From: Paraburkholderia piptadeniae
GTDB taxonomy: Bacteria; Pseudomonadota; Gammaproteobacteria; Burkholderiales; Burkholderiaceae
Length of the DNA: 64,000 nt
NCBI RefSeq assembly: GCF_900007165.1
Contig: NZ_CYGY02000077.1
Location: 1-64,000 of the forward strand
Reading direction: 5' to 3'
Shown piece after piece: positions 42,805 to 52,368 of this stretch. Positions within the stretch are counted from its first letter, which is position 1; each line of letters begins with the position of its first letter. The notes below the pieces were generated by a model. The model searched no databases. It was not told where the DNA came from and saw only the letters and a list, made by a program, of their open reading frames with translations. Position numbers and translations under genes: made by a program.

Positions 42805-44469
42805 CTAGTGCGCGGCAACCATTGCCTTTGCCGATTCGGGCGCTTGCGCGCCGCCCGCTTGCGCGTCTTCGAGAATCATCTCCGCGCCCTTTTCCGCGAC
42901 CATCATCGTCGGCGCATTGATATTGCCCGACGTGATGTTCGGGAAGATCGACGCATCGACGATGCGCAAGCCCGACATGCCATGCACGCGCAAACGCTCG
43001 TCGACCACCGACGTCCCATCGTCCGGCCCCATCGTGCACGACCCGCACAGGTGATAGATCGAGCCGGACTGCTCGCGGAAGTACTGCAAGAAGCCCGCGC
43101 GATCGGTCACCTGCAGCCCCGGCGAAATCTCTTCGACGGTGACGTCCTTGAGCGCCTGCGTCGACATGATCTTGCGCACGAGCTCGCAACCCTGAATGGC
43201 CTCGTCGATATCCTTTTGCGTCGTCAGCGCGTTGATGCGGATCTTCGCGGGATCTTCAGCGCGATTGGACGCGATCTGGATCGAGCCGCGGCTCGTCGGA
43301 CGGCATGGATTGAAGCACAGCAGAAAGCCCGAATACGGTTCGGGCTCGAGGCTCGCCTTGTTGCTCTTCGGAATGCGGTAAGAGAGCGGATTGAAATAGA
43401 GCTGAAGGTTCGGCAATGCCTCGCTCTCGCTGCCTCTGAAAAATCCGCCTGATTGATTCACGCTCATCGCGAGCGGGCCCTTGCGCGTCAACATGTACTG
43501 CAAGCCGAGCCTGATCTTGCCGAGAAGCGGCCGCATTTCGTCATTCAGCGTCTTCACGTTTGCGCGGTAATAGAAGCTCACGCAAAGATGATCCTGAAGG
43601 TTCTGCCCGACGGCGGGCAGATCATGCACGAGCGCAATGCGATGCTGTTCGAGCAATGCCCGGTCGCCGATACCCGACAGTTGCAGCAGCTTCGGCGTAT
43701 CGACGGCTCCTGCCGACAGAATCACTTCGCGCTTCGCGGTGAAATGACGTGCGTTGCCGTTCTGCTTCACTGCGACGCCCATCGCCCGCCTTTTCGCATC
43801 GAACAGTACCTGCGTGACGAGCACTTCGCGCTCCACGGTCAGTTTCCGGCGATTCAACACCGGGTGCAGATACTCGAAACTGCTCGACGAGCGCTGGCCA
43901 TTGCGCGTATTGACGTCGTAAATGCCCGCGCCTTCGAATTGCGCGCCGTTGAAATCGTCGGTGCGCGGGTAGCCCGCCTGCTCGCAGCCCTTGAGGAACA
44001 CGTGACAGATGGGATGCACGGCATCCTTCATCGGTGAAATGCTGATCGGCCCATCTGCGCCGTGATATTCGGTGTCGCCGAGCGGATGCGATTCGAGCTT
44101 GCGGAAATACGGCAGCACGTCGCGATACGACCAGCCCTTGTTGCCGGCTTGCGCCCAGTCGTCGTAATCGCGTGCCTGGCCGCGCACGTAGATCATCGCG
44201 TTGATCGAGCCGGAGCCGCCCTGCACTTTGCCGCGCGGACAATACAGCGAGCGGTTGTCGAGTTCCTTCTCGGGCTCGCTGTAGTACATCCAGTTATACG
44301 TTTCGTTGTAGTACGTCTTCGTGAAGCCGACTGGAATCTTGAACCAGAACGAATCGTCAGCGCGCCCCGCTTCCAGCAATAGCACCGAGTACTCGCCCGA
44401 CGCCGACAGTCGGTTGGCGAGAATGCAGCCCGCTGATCCCGCGCCGACGATGATGTAGTCGTAATTCAT
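42805..44469 (-). CDS. GMC family FAD-dependent oxidoreductase (choline dehydrogenase-like)
   Basis: A 554-residue flavoenzyme. The FAD-binding GAGSAGCILANRLS (8-21), GGSGSINAMIYVRGQ and AGAVDTPKLLQLSGIG (GMC signature 2) are present. C-terminal His/Asn residues (SIYHLCGSCTMG; NITSGNINAPTMM) complete the active site. It oxidises an alcohol group, with electrons passed to the respiratory chain. It is the last gene of a four-gene operon with an aldehyde dehydrogenase, which suggests alcohol to aldehyde to acid steps in one pathway; the actual substrate is not known. Confidence 0.88.
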   Translation of the reverse strand: MNYDYIIVGAGSAGCILANRLSASGEYSVLLLEAGRADDSFWFKIPVGFTKTYYNETYNWMYYSEPEKELDNRSLYCPRGKVQGGSGSINAMIYVRGQARDYDDWAQAGNKGWSYRDVLPYFRKLESHPLGDTEYHGADGPISISPMKDAVHPICHVFLKGCEQAGYPRTDDFNGAQFEGAGIYDVNTRNGQRSSSSFEYLHPVLNRRKLTVEREVLVTQVLFDAKRRAMGVAVKQNGNARHFTAKREVILSAGAVDTPKLLQLSGIGDRALLEQHRIALVHDLPAVGQNLQDHLCVSFYYRANVKTLNDEMRPLLGKIRLGLQYMLTRKGPLAMSVNQSGGFFRGSESEALPNLQLYFNPLSYRIPKSNKASLEPEPYSGFLLCFNPCRPTSRGSIQIASNRAEDPAKIRINALTTQKDIDEAIQGCELVRKIMSTQALKDVTVEEISPGLQVTDRAGFLQYFREQSGSIYHLCGSCTMGPDDGTSVVDERLRVHGMSGLRIVDASIFPNITSGNINAPTMMVAEKGAEMILEDAQAGGAQAPESAKAMVAAH

Positions 44470-44524
44470 GCTTTATCCGCCCGCAGGCGTCCATACGTGG
44501 ATACGTTGAAGCCCGCTCGCGCAT

Positions 44525-45742
44525 TCAGCCTTTGGCGGGCGCGAGATCTTTCACGTCGAAGGGCTGCGGCGCCATTTGCAAATGCAGACGCGTACCCGTG
44601 TACGGCGTGTGCTGCTGCACGACTTCCATGTTCAACTCGACGCCAAGGCCCGGCTCCGTCGATGGAATGATGTAGCCGTCTTCCCAGCGAATCGGCGTCT
44701 TGAGGATTTCCGCGTGGAAACCGCCCCACGTGCCGATGCTTTCCTGAATCAGGAAATTCGGCGTGCACGTGGCGAGCTGAATGCTCGCGGCAGCGCCGAT
44801 GGGGCCGTTGTAGAGATGCGGCGCGATCTGCGCGTAATGCACTTCGGCGAGGCTCGCGACCTTTTTCGCTTCGAGCAAGCCGCCGACGCGCGCCACGTTC
44901 AATTGCAGAATCGACGCGCCGCCCGCTTGCAGCAGCTTGAAGAACTCATACTTCGTGGTGAGGCGCTCACCCGCCGCGATGGGAATGCTCGTGTGCGCGG
45001 CGACTTGCGCCATTGCGTCTTCCTGTCCCGGCGGGACGGGCTCTTCGAACCACAGCGGATCGAATTTTTCGAGGCGCTTCGCGAGACGGATCGCCGACGA
45101 CGGCACCATCTGGCCATGCGTGCCGAACAGCAGATCGGCCTTGCTGCCCACGGCCTCGCGCACCTTGCGGCAAAACGTTTCGCAGCGATCCAGCACTTCG
45201 AGCGACAACTGATGGCCCGAGTAAGCCGTATAAGGTCCAGCCGGATCGAACTTCACGGCCGTAAAGCCACGCTTGACGTTGTCGGCCGCGCATTCGGCGG
45301 CAAGATCGGGATCGTCATAGTCGTACTCGCCGCGGCGGTTCTTCGGGTATAGATACGTGTACGAACGCAGGCGCTCGTGTACACGGCCGCCCAACAGCTC
45401 GTACACGGGCTTGTTCGCCGCCTTGCCGATGATGTCCCAGCACGCCATTTCAAGGCCGCTCACGACGCCCATCATCGTCAGATCGGGACGCTGCGTGAAG
45501 CCGCTCGAATACGCTTCACGCCAAAGGCGTTCGATATGATGCGGGTCCTTGTCGAGCAGATAGCGCGTGAACACATCGTCGATGACGTGCGTCATCGCCT
45601 TCGGATGAAACGTCGCCGAATAGATTTCGCCGACGCCTTCGATGCCGCAATCCGTCTTCAGCTTGAGAAAGATCCAGTACATGCCGCCAATATGCGGCGG
45701 CGGCACGGCGACGACATGCGTTTCGAGCGAGACGACTTTCAT
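44525..45742 (-). CDS. Mandelate racemase/muconate lactonizing enzyme superfamily dehydratase
   Basis: A 405-residue enolase-superfamily enzyme. A capping domain (1-130) is followed by a barrel with VKFDPAGPY (Lys-x-Asp position), LLFGTHGQM, LWFEEPVPPGQ and AAGERLTTKYEF as acid/base and Mg ligands. The GTHGQM and EEP arrangement resembles galactonate/mannonate-type acid sugar dehydratases, so a sugar-acid dehydratase is the best guess; the exact substrate is open. The ATG directly abuts the MFS stop, so the genes are coupled. Confidence 0.83.
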   Translation of the reverse strand: MKVVSLETHVVAVPPPHIGGMYWIFLKLKTDCGIEGVGEIYSATFHPKAMTHVIDDVFTRYLLDKDPHHIERLWREAYSSGFTQRPDLTMMGVVSGLEMACWDIIGKAANKPVYELLGGRVHERLRSYTYLYPKNRRGEYDYDDPDLAAECAADNVKRGFTAVKFDPAGPYTAYSGHQLSLEVLDRCETFCRKVREAVGSKADLLFGTHGQMVPSSAIRLAKRLEKFDPLWFEEPVPPGQEDAMAQVAAHTSIPIAAGERLTTKYEFFKLLQAGGASILQLNVARVGGLLEAKKVASLAEVHYAQIAPHLYNGPIGAAASIQLATCTPNFLIQESIGTWGGFHAEILKTPIRWEDGYIIPSTEPGLGVELNMEVVQQHTPYTGTRLHLQMAPQPFDVKDLAPAKG

Positions 45743-47065
45743 TTACGCACCTTCTTTTCTGTTGAGCATATTGCGCAGCACGAGCCCCACGCAACCGCCG
45801 ACGGCGGACACGGCAGCCACGTAGCCGAAGTACATTTGATAACCGTGCACGCCCGGGAACGTCTGCGTCAGATAGCCGTTGATGAGCGGCAGGAACACAT
45901 CGGGCGAATAGCCGAGCACCGAGATCAGGCCGATCGCAAGACCTATCGTCTGCACGGGCACATTGCAGCGGTCGAGCAGCGACCAATAGAGGCCGCGAAT
46001 CGCGTAAGTGAGCACGCCGATAAAAAGCACGAGGAACACCAGCAGCACGTGGCTGCTAATCTTCGGTGCGAAGATCAGGCCGATCAGCGAAAGCGACGCC
46101 AGAAAGAGCGCGATGATCAGCACCGTCACCTTCGAAAAGCGGTCGCCGAGAAAACCGCCGCCGATGCCGCCGATGGGACGCATCAACAGCTTGAGCGTCG
46201 TGATCGTGCCCGCCATCACCACCGACAGGCCGATCTCGCCTTCATGCAGATACGCCGAGAAACTGTAGGTTGCCCAGAACACCTGATAGCCGCAGAACAC
46301 GATCGCGGCGACGAGCCACAGTTCCGGAATCTTCGCGAGCGTGAGCAGATCGTCGATCACGTTGCCGCGCTTTGTGGCTTGCGCGCGGCTCGCCTGTTCC
46401 GCTTGCGACGAAGGGTCCTTGACGAGCGCGAGCAGCACGCCAAGCCCGATGCAAAGGAACGCGTACATATAGACGACGAACCGGAAGCCGACCACGGCCG
46501 GTTCGCCCTTCGTCTGCGTGATCCATGCGAAGAGCGTGATCGCGATCGTTGCGAGCATCGCTTCGACGAGTCCGCGGCCACCGTCGAGAAAGCCGAAGAA
46601 ACGGCCCTGCTCGTCGTGACCGGCGATCAGCGAAACACGCTTGATCACGGCCGCCCAGAACGTCAGGCCCGTCGACAGCCCCCAGCCGCCGAAGATCATC
46701 AACAGCAGATCGAATGACGGCGCAGTCGAATACAGCAACCCGAGCACGCCCGTTGCAACAAGCGAAAAGCTGATCAGCACGCGCGGCGCGACGCGGTCCG
46801 CGAGCCAGCCGCTCGGCAGATAGCTCAGCAGAAAGATCGTGCCGAGCATCGAATACAGATAGCCAAGCTGGCTTTCGCTGATGTGAAAGACTTCCAGCAT
46901 CGTCGGCTGATAGACCTGGCGCAGATAGAGAATCGGATAGATTGCACCGGCCGCAATGACAAGCAGCAGCAATTGCACATAGCGCTGTGCATTGCTGGCG
47001 GATTGAACGGTCGATGCGTTGGAACGGCGCGCCGGGACGTCCGTTTGCAGAGATGGGCTTGCCAC
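45743..47065 (-). CDS. MFS transporter
   Basis: A 440-residue major facilitator with 12 membrane segments and the loop 2-3 motif GWLADRVAPR. The GTG at 47065 is chosen because AGGAG lies seven bases upstream; the frame runs further upstream but that part is not membrane-like. Gene context (aldehyde dehydrogenase before, acid-sugar dehydratase and GMC oxidoreductase after) suggests uptake of a sugar acid or polyol. Confidence 0.87.
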   Translation of the reverse strand: MASPSLQTDVPARRSNASTVQSASNAQRYVQLLLLVIAAGAIYPILYLRQVYQPTMLEVFHISESQLGYLYSMLGTIFLLSYLPSGWLADRVAPRVLISFSLVATGVLGLLYSTAPSFDLLLMIFGGWGLSTGLTFWAAVIKRVSLIAGHDEQGRFFGFLDGGRGLVEAMLATIAITLFAWITQTKGEPAVVGFRFVVYMYAFLCIGLGVLLALVKDPSSQAEQASRAQATKRGNVIDDLLTLAKIPELWLVAAIVFCGYQVFWATYSFSAYLHEGEIGLSVVMAGTITTLKLLMRPIGGIGGGFLGDRFSKVTVLIIALFLASLSLIGLIFAPKISSHVLLVFLVLFIGVLTYAIRGLYWSLLDRCNVPVQTIGLAIGLISVLGYSPDVFLPLINGYLTQTFPGVHGYQMYFGYVAAVSAVGGCVGLVLRNMLNRKEGA

Positions 47066-47211
47066 TGAGGTGCTCCTGTGGAGACGCGCGAGGAGCACGG
47101 CATGCGCCGTGACGTCGCGTCTCCAGATGTTGTTATGAATGCAGCGCAGCGTATGCTTGCTGCGATTAAGGAAGAAGCGCACCCGCTTGCGCGGAATGCG
47201 CTTTGACAGGA

Positions 47212-48636
47212 TCAGTACTTCATGACGACGAGACGCGTCTGCGTGAATTCGAGCATGCCGTGCTTGCCGTCGTCGCCGCCGAGGCCCGAGCGCTTCCACC
47301 CTGCGTGAAAGCCCTGATACGGGTCGGCAGGCGTGCGATTCACGTAGAGTTCGCCTGCTTCGATGTCGTTGGCGACTTTCATCGTCGTTCGGTAGTTCTC
47401 GGTGTAGAGCACCGACGAAAGACCGAATTGATGGTCGTTGGCCATTTGCAGCGCTTCGTCGAGCGTGCTGTAGCGCACGACGGGCATGATCGGACCGAAG
47501 GTTTCTTCCTGGATGATCTCCATGTCCTGACGGCAATTCGTCAACAGCGTCGCCGGATAGAAGAAACCTTTTCCTTCGGGCATGACGCCGCCCGTTTCGA
47601 GCTTCGCGCCGTCGGCAATCGCGCGCTGCACCATCGCGTGAATCGACTGGCGCGACGCTTCGTTGACGAGCGGACCCATCAGCGAAGCATCGACGCTGCG
47701 GTCGCCGCTTTTCACGGCGCTCATATGCTGCTTCAACAGCGCGACGAACTGGTCGTGCACGCTCTCATGCACATAGACGCGCTCGATGGCCGTGCAAAGC
47801 TGTCCGCAATGCGTGGTCTTCGAGCCGACGAGTTCTCGCGCGGCTTTCTGAAGATCGGCATCCGGCTCGATGATGGCGGGCGTCTTGCCGCCGAGTTCCA
47901 GCGACGGCTTCGCGATGTTCGCCTTGCAATAGTCGAGTACCTTGCGGCCCGCGCCGACGCTTCCCGTCAGCGTAATCATCCCGACGGCGGGATGCATGCA
48001 CACGGCCTCAGCCGTCGCGTGGCTCATCGCAAGAATGTTGACGACGCCCGGCGGCAATTCGGCGCGAGCGACGGCCTTGGCGATTTCGAATGCGGAGGTC
48101 GGCGTGTTGTTGCTCGGACGCACGACGACCGTATTACCCGCGATCAGCGCCGGCGCGACCTTGCGCATCAACGTATAGACGGGGTAATTGAACGGAATCA
48201 AACACGCGACGACGCCGATCGGCTCGCGATGCAGCACGAGATTTTCGTCGGGCGTATCGCTCGGAATGACTTCGCCTTCGATGCGACGCGCCCACTCCGC
48301 GTGATAGCGCGTGATCTGGCCAGCGTAGACGGCTTCGTTCGTCGCATCCGCGACGCTCTTGCCGGACTCCAGCGCGAGTGCCGCGCCGATGGCGGGCGCG
48401 CAGTCCGTCAATGCATCCGCGAGCCTGTGCAGATACGCGGCGCGCCCGGCGGCGGGCAGCTTGCGCCAGTGCTTCTGCGCGGCTGCGGCCGCATCGACAG
48501 CGGCGACGGCCTCTTCGCGCGATGCGCCCGACACCTGCGCGATCAACGCCTCGGTGGCAGGGTTATAGACGGAGATGAGTTCGTCGGTTGCGGGTTCGAT
48601 GAACTGGCCGCTTACGAAATTCCGGTCGAGTCGCAT
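47212..48636 (-). CDS. Aldehyde dehydrogenase (AldA-like)
   Basis: A 474-residue NAD(P)-dependent aldehyde dehydrogenase. It shows the N-terminal NFVSGQF start, PFNYPVYTLMRKVAPAL, the catalytic Glu in SLELGGKTPAI and catalytic Cys in THCGQLCTA. C-terminal EETFGPIMPVV is conserved. It is closest in character to lactaldehyde/glycolaldehyde dehydrogenase AldA, fitting a final step in sugar or glycol degradation. It is the first gene of the operon with MFS, dehydratase and GMC genes. The start at 48636 gives the family N-terminus. Confidence 0.9.
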   Translation of the reverse strand: MRLDRNFVSGQFIEPATDELISVYNPATEALIAQVSGASREEAVAAVDAAAAAQKHWRKLPAAGRAAYLHRLADALTDCAPAIGAALALESGKSVADATNEAVYAGQITRYHAEWARRIEGEVIPSDTPDENLVLHREPIGVVACLIPFNYPVYTLMRKVAPALIAGNTVVVRPSNNTPTSAFEIAKAVARAELPPGVVNILAMSHATAEAVCMHPAVGMITLTGSVGAGRKVLDYCKANIAKPSLELGGKTPAIIEPDADLQKAARELVGSKTTHCGQLCTAIERVYVHESVHDQFVALLKQHMSAVKSGDRSVDASLMGPLVNEASRQSIHAMVQRAIADGAKLETGGVMPEGKGFFYPATLLTNCRQDMEIIQEETFGPIMPVVRYSTLDEALQMANDHQFGLSSVLYTENYRTTMKVANDIEAGELYVNRTPADPYQGFHAGWKRSGLGGDDGKHGMLEFTQTRLVVMKY

Positions 48637-49040
48637 GGTTCTTGCCTCGTGACGCGTGCGCAAAGCGCGTTACCGGCCGCCATTCAAAGCGATTTTAAAC
48701 GATTCGAAACATGCAGCCGGCGCATGACCCGGATTCTTCTCTGCGTCATTGCGACGCGCAAGCGAGTATTTCGACCGGCAAGCATTCGAAAAACTCATGT
48801 TTGCGCGGTGAATTGACACCCGGCGAACGAAGCGCCAACGAATTGGACCGATGTGTGGAAATGCGTCTATTCGAATGCTGCTTTAACGACGCGGAAAGCG
48901 GCGGAACTGCCGTTGAGCGAGCCGGCATCGCGCCGGCTGCGAATGACAGCGCGGGGACTAATGCACCGCGCCGGGGGAATGGCCGGACCTCGTGAGATCC
49001 GGCCGGGTCGTGTCGAAGCGTTTCACCTCAACCGCGCGAC
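48637..49040. other. Intergenic region between aldehyde dehydrogenase and H-NS-like genes
   Basis: About 400 bases with no convincing gene. It contains a stem-loop at 48981-49004 (GGCCGGACCTC with GAGATCCGGCC, one mismatch), a possible terminator of the H-NS-like gene, and presumably the promoter of the catabolic operon. Confidence 0.4.
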
Positions 49041-49793
49041 TCAAGCCTCGCCTGTTGTCTCGGCGGGCGTCTGCACGGACGCCGGCGTTTCAATGACGGG
49101 CTCCGCGGTCTTCACGGGCGTTTTCTTCGCGCTGACTTTTCTTGCGACGCCCTTCTTTGCGGGCGCTTTGGCCGCGGTAGTTTTTTTAGCAACCGCTTTT
49201 TTAGCGGCAGCTTTCTTTGCAGCCGTCGGCGCGGCCGATTTAGCGGCGGTCTTTCCGGCTACTGTCTTTTTGCCGACAGCCTTGACGGCCGCTTTCTTCA
49301 CGACCTTGCCCGCCGCCGACTTCACCGTCACTGCTTTCTTCGCCGCGGTCTTCCTCGCGGTTACCTTCTTGGCAGTGGCCTTCTTCGCCGCCGTTTTTTT
49401 CGCCGCCGTCTTGACGGTCACTGCCGGTTCAGAAACAGCCTCAGCCGGATCGATCAAAAACCTGGTGCGGTCTTTCACGTTCTTGATCCATGCCGGCGGA
49501 CGCGCATGACCGCTCCATGTCGCCCCTGTCTTCGGATCGCGATACTTGGGCGGCAACTTGCCTTTCGTGGCCGTCGCCGATTTTGCCTTGCCGCCCGCAA
49601 CACCCAGACGCTCTGCGCGCGCGCGTTCGCGTCGGGCCTTTGCACGCCGCTCGATATCCTCCGTTGTGAGACCGTGCTTGATCATCAGTTCGCGTATCTG
49701 GTCCAGCGCGCCCTGAGCGCGCTGGGCGACGATCACTTCGGCCTGGGTTTGCAGCTTCTTTATACGTGCCTGGATAGATTCCAATGTTGCCAT
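49041..49793 (-). CDS. H-NS family protein with histone H1-like Lys/Ala tail
   Basis: A 250-residue nucleoid protein in three parts. An N-terminal coiled-coil oligomerisation helix (1-60, LESIQARIKKLQTQAEVIVA) is followed by the H-NS DNA-binding domain at about 80-112 (YRDPKTGATWSGHARPPAWI). From about 125 to 232 a low-complexity tail is made of repeated KKTAAKK/KTVA-type blocks, like eukaryotic H1 or bacterial HctB-type histones. It ends with an acidic/Thr-rich terminus (EPVIETPASVQTPAETTGEA). It would bind AT-rich DNA and, through the tail, DNA in general. Confidence 0.92.
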   Translation of the reverse strand: MATLESIQARIKKLQTQAEVIVAQRAQGALDQIRELMIKHGLTTEDIERRAKARRERARAERLGVAGGKAKSATATKGKLPPKYRDPKTGATWSGHARPPAWIKNVKDRTRFLIDPAEAVSEPAVTVKTAAKKTAAKKATAKKVTARKTAAKKAVTVKSAAGKVVKKAAVKAVGKKTVAGKTAAKSAAPTAAKKAAAKKAVAKKTTAAKAPAKKGVARKVSAKKTPVKTAEPVIETPASVQTPAETTGEA

Positions 49794-50230
49794 TATTGCC
49801 TCCCTTTGAATTGCATAGGCCGACTATGCCACGGAATTGCTTAGAAGCGCTATGGTTTTGAAGCCTGAATAAGACAACCGTTGCGCATTTATATCGTTGT
49901 CGCGCTTAAGACTCGCATAAGGTTTGTAACACCTTATCGGCAAGGCGGCTTTGAAGCGCTTTAAAGAACATAGAAGCATCTTCGAAGGCTCGCTCAAACC
50001 GCTTTGAAGCGTCGCGCTTTGAAGCATCGTCGTTGCGGCATGGCAAATCGCAGAATAAGCAGTGGCTTTCGAACGTTGAGTCTCCATATCCCGCTTGTGA
50101 TGCGTAGCCGCATATCTGCGCCCGGCATGAGCACACTGGTAGACTTTCATGGAATGATTTGCGCGCCATGCGCGTCACCGTGCTGCGTCGCCGTGCTCTT
50201 GGATAGCAGCTTCAATACCCGGAGAAATCG
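49794..50230. other. Intergenic region upstream of the H-NS-like gene
   Basis: About 440 bases between divergent genes, AT-richer than the surroundings. Besides the TTTGAAGC repeats at 49857-50025 I see no gene. It probably carries the promoters of both the H-NS-like and DedA-PAP2 genes. Confidence 0.4.
49857..50025. repeat. Four copies of TTTGAAGC upstream of the H-NS-like gene
   Basis: Exact TTTGAAGC occurs at 49857, 49950, 50003 and 50018, with close variants (TAGAAGC, TTCGAAGG) in between, in a stretch of about 170 bases. The sites lie 64-232 bases upstream of the H-NS-like start and could be regulator sites or a decayed repeat. Confidence 0.45.
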
Positions 50231-52246
50231 ATGGAGCACGCGTACGTCCAGTTGCTGCACCTGCTTGCGGGCCATACGGCATGGACGCTCGTCGTCGTCT
50301 TTCTTGCGGCCTTTCTCGAAGCGGTCGCGATCGTCGGGACGTTCGTGCCCGGCAGCACGGCGATGTTCATCGCGGGCGCGCTGGTCGGCACGGGCACGCT
50401 CAATCTCGGCTGGCTGCTCGCGTGCGCGATTTCAGGGGCCGTCGCGGGCGACGGAATGAGCTACTGGATCGGCCACCGCTACAAAGACAGGATAGGCAGG
50501 CTCTGGCCGTTCAGCACGCATCCGGGCCTGCTCGAAAGCGGCCAGAAGTACTTCGACAAACACGGCGCAAAGAGCGTCGTCTTCGCGCGCTTTGCCGCGC
50601 CGCTGCGCGCAGTCGTGCCCGTGGTCGCGGGCATGCTCGAAATGCCGCCCGCGCGCTTCTATGCGATGAACCTGCTCTCGGCGTTGCTATGGGCACCCGC
50701 GCACATCCTTCCCGGCGTCGTGTTCGGCGCGTCGATCCAGCTGGCGGGTGCGGTGTCGTTCCGCCTCGTCGCCGCGCTCGCGATCGTCGTGGCCATCGTG
50801 TGGGTCTGCTTCTGGATCATGCGCGTGGTCGTCTCGCATGCGCGCGCATGGGCGAGCGCATCGCGCCGGGGCATCCTCAACTGGGCACGCAATCACGAAG
50901 CACCGTACGGCCGGCTGATCTACCGGATCGTCGATCCGGAACGCGAAGCCATTGGCCTGCTTGTCGGCATCTCGTTGTTCGTACTGTTGTGCGCGGGCGT
51001 ATTTTTCGGCGTCATGCAGGACGTCGTGGCAGGCGATCCGCTCGTTCAGGTGGACATGTCCGTCTATCGCTTCCTGCAATCGTCGCGCGCGCCGTGGATC
51101 GACGACGCGCTTGCGCGCGCTTCGACGCTCGGCAGCATTCCAACGCTGATGGCGCTTGTCATCACGTCCGTCATTCTGATGGCCTATGAGAAGCGTTGGC
51201 GCACGCTCATCTATTGGCTCATTGCCGTGCTGTTCTCGCAACTGCTGATCTTCGCGATCCAGGTCATCGTCCATCACGCGCCGCCTGCCGCCACGCAACC
51301 TGATATCTACGCGTTTCCCAGCAATCACGTCGCGGCGAGCGTCACGGTGTACGGCTTTCTCGCGTTTGTCGTCGCGCGCCGCGTCGGCATGCTGACGGGC
51401 ATCGCGGTGACAGCGCTTGCCACGCTGATTGTGATCGTCATCGCTTTCGCGGGCCTGTACACGGGACGCTTCGCGTTCTCCGATGCCGTGGGCGGCGCGG
51501 CGTTCGCAGCCGTGTGGGTGGCCGTGGTCGCGCTGACGGCCGTATGGCGGCACCCTGAAACGCCGCCGTTGCGCGAAGCGATGCCCGCTGTTCTGCTCGC
51601 GGTGCTGTGCGCGAGCGTGGGCTTGCAGATCGGCCTGGGACGCCAGCCGGATGCGCCAAGACCCATGCACGAGCGGCCCCCTATCGTCGTGACGCAAGCG
51701 CAATGGACGGACTCGTTGTGGAAGATCTTTCCCTGTTACCGCTCCGACATGGAAGGCGACCGGCGCGAGCCCATCACCTTGCAATGGACAGCCAATCCGC
51801 AGCAGATCGTCGCGCAGTTGCACAGCCGCGGCTGGCTGGAGGGCACGCGTTTCAACGCGCGCAGTCTGTTCTCGCTGGTGTCGCCCGACGTGCCCGCGAT
51901 GGATCTGCCCGTGCTGCCCAAGCTCAACGATGGCGAACCGTCGATGCTCGTCTTCAGCAGACCGCGCGATCGCCGCGACGAACGCGACGTGCTGCGCTTC
52001 TGGCGCACGGGCTATGCCGTTGCGCGCCACGATGGCATTGCGCCGACACCTATCTGGCTCGGCTCGCTCGTACACGAACGGCTGTTGCGGCCTTCGTGGC
52101 CCTTCAACGTGTTGCGCACCGACCGGCAACTCGAGCCGCTCATGTCATCGAAATCGCGTGACGGCGAGTGGCGAGAGCTCGAAATCTCGCGCAGCGTCGG
52201 ATGCACCGACATTCCTGTCACGCTGCTTGCGTCGAACCGACGCTAG
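50231..52246 (+). CDS. DedA-PAP2-LssY fusion membrane protein
   Basis: A 671-residue protein with three parts. The DedA (SNARE-associated) domain is at about 15-200 (FLEAVAIVGTFVPGSTAMF; FARFAAPLRAVVPVVAG). A PAP2-type phosphatase domain is at about 235-440, with PSNHVAASV as the second motif. An LssY C-terminal domain lies at about 480-665. The first PAP2 motif (KxxxxxxRP) appears replaced by VHHAPPAA, and the third lacks its catalytic His (YTGRFAFSDAVGG). DedA proteins flip lipids such as undecaprenyl phosphate; the PAP2 part may be catalytically weak. GGAGAA lies near the ATG. Confidence 0.88.
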   Translation: MEHAYVQLLHLLAGHTAWTLVVVFLAAFLEAVAIVGTFVPGSTAMFIAGALVGTGTLNLGWLLACAISGAVAGDGMSYWIGHRYKDRIGRLWPFSTHPGLLESGQKYFDKHGAKSVVFARFAAPLRAVVPVVAGMLEMPPARFYAMNLLSALLWAPAHILPGVVFGASIQLAGAVSFRLVAALAIVVAIVWVCFWIMRVVVSHARAWASASRRGILNWARNHEAPYGRLIYRIVDPEREAIGLLVGISLFVLLCAGVFFGVMQDVVAGDPLVQVDMSVYRFLQSSRAPWIDDALARASTLGSIPTLMALVITSVILMAYEKRWRTLIYWLIAVLFSQLLIFAIQVIVHHAPPAATQPDIYAFPSNHVAASVTVYGFLAFVVARRVGMLTGIAVTALATLIVIVIAFAGLYTGRFAFSDAVGGAAFAAVWVAVVALTAVWRHPETPPLREAMPAVLLAVLCASVGLQIGLGRQPDAPRPMHERPPIVVTQAQWTDSLWKIFPCYRSDMEGDRREPITLQWTANPQQIVAQLHSRGWLEGTRFNARSLFSLVSPDVPAMDLPVLPKLNDGEPSMLVFSRPRDRRDERDVLRFWRTGYAVARHDGIAPTPIWLGSLVHERLLRPSWPFNVLRTDRQLEPLMSSKSRDGEWRELEISRSVGCTDIPVTLLASNRR

Positions 52247-52368
52247 TCTCGCGTATCGTTTCCTCCTCGGCTTTGCACCCCTACGCTCGATACGCGCGAT
52301 GCGCCCAGCCGTGCAACAATGAGCGGCTGCCGGCGCGAACCACGCGACAGGCAACGCGAGACGAAGCG

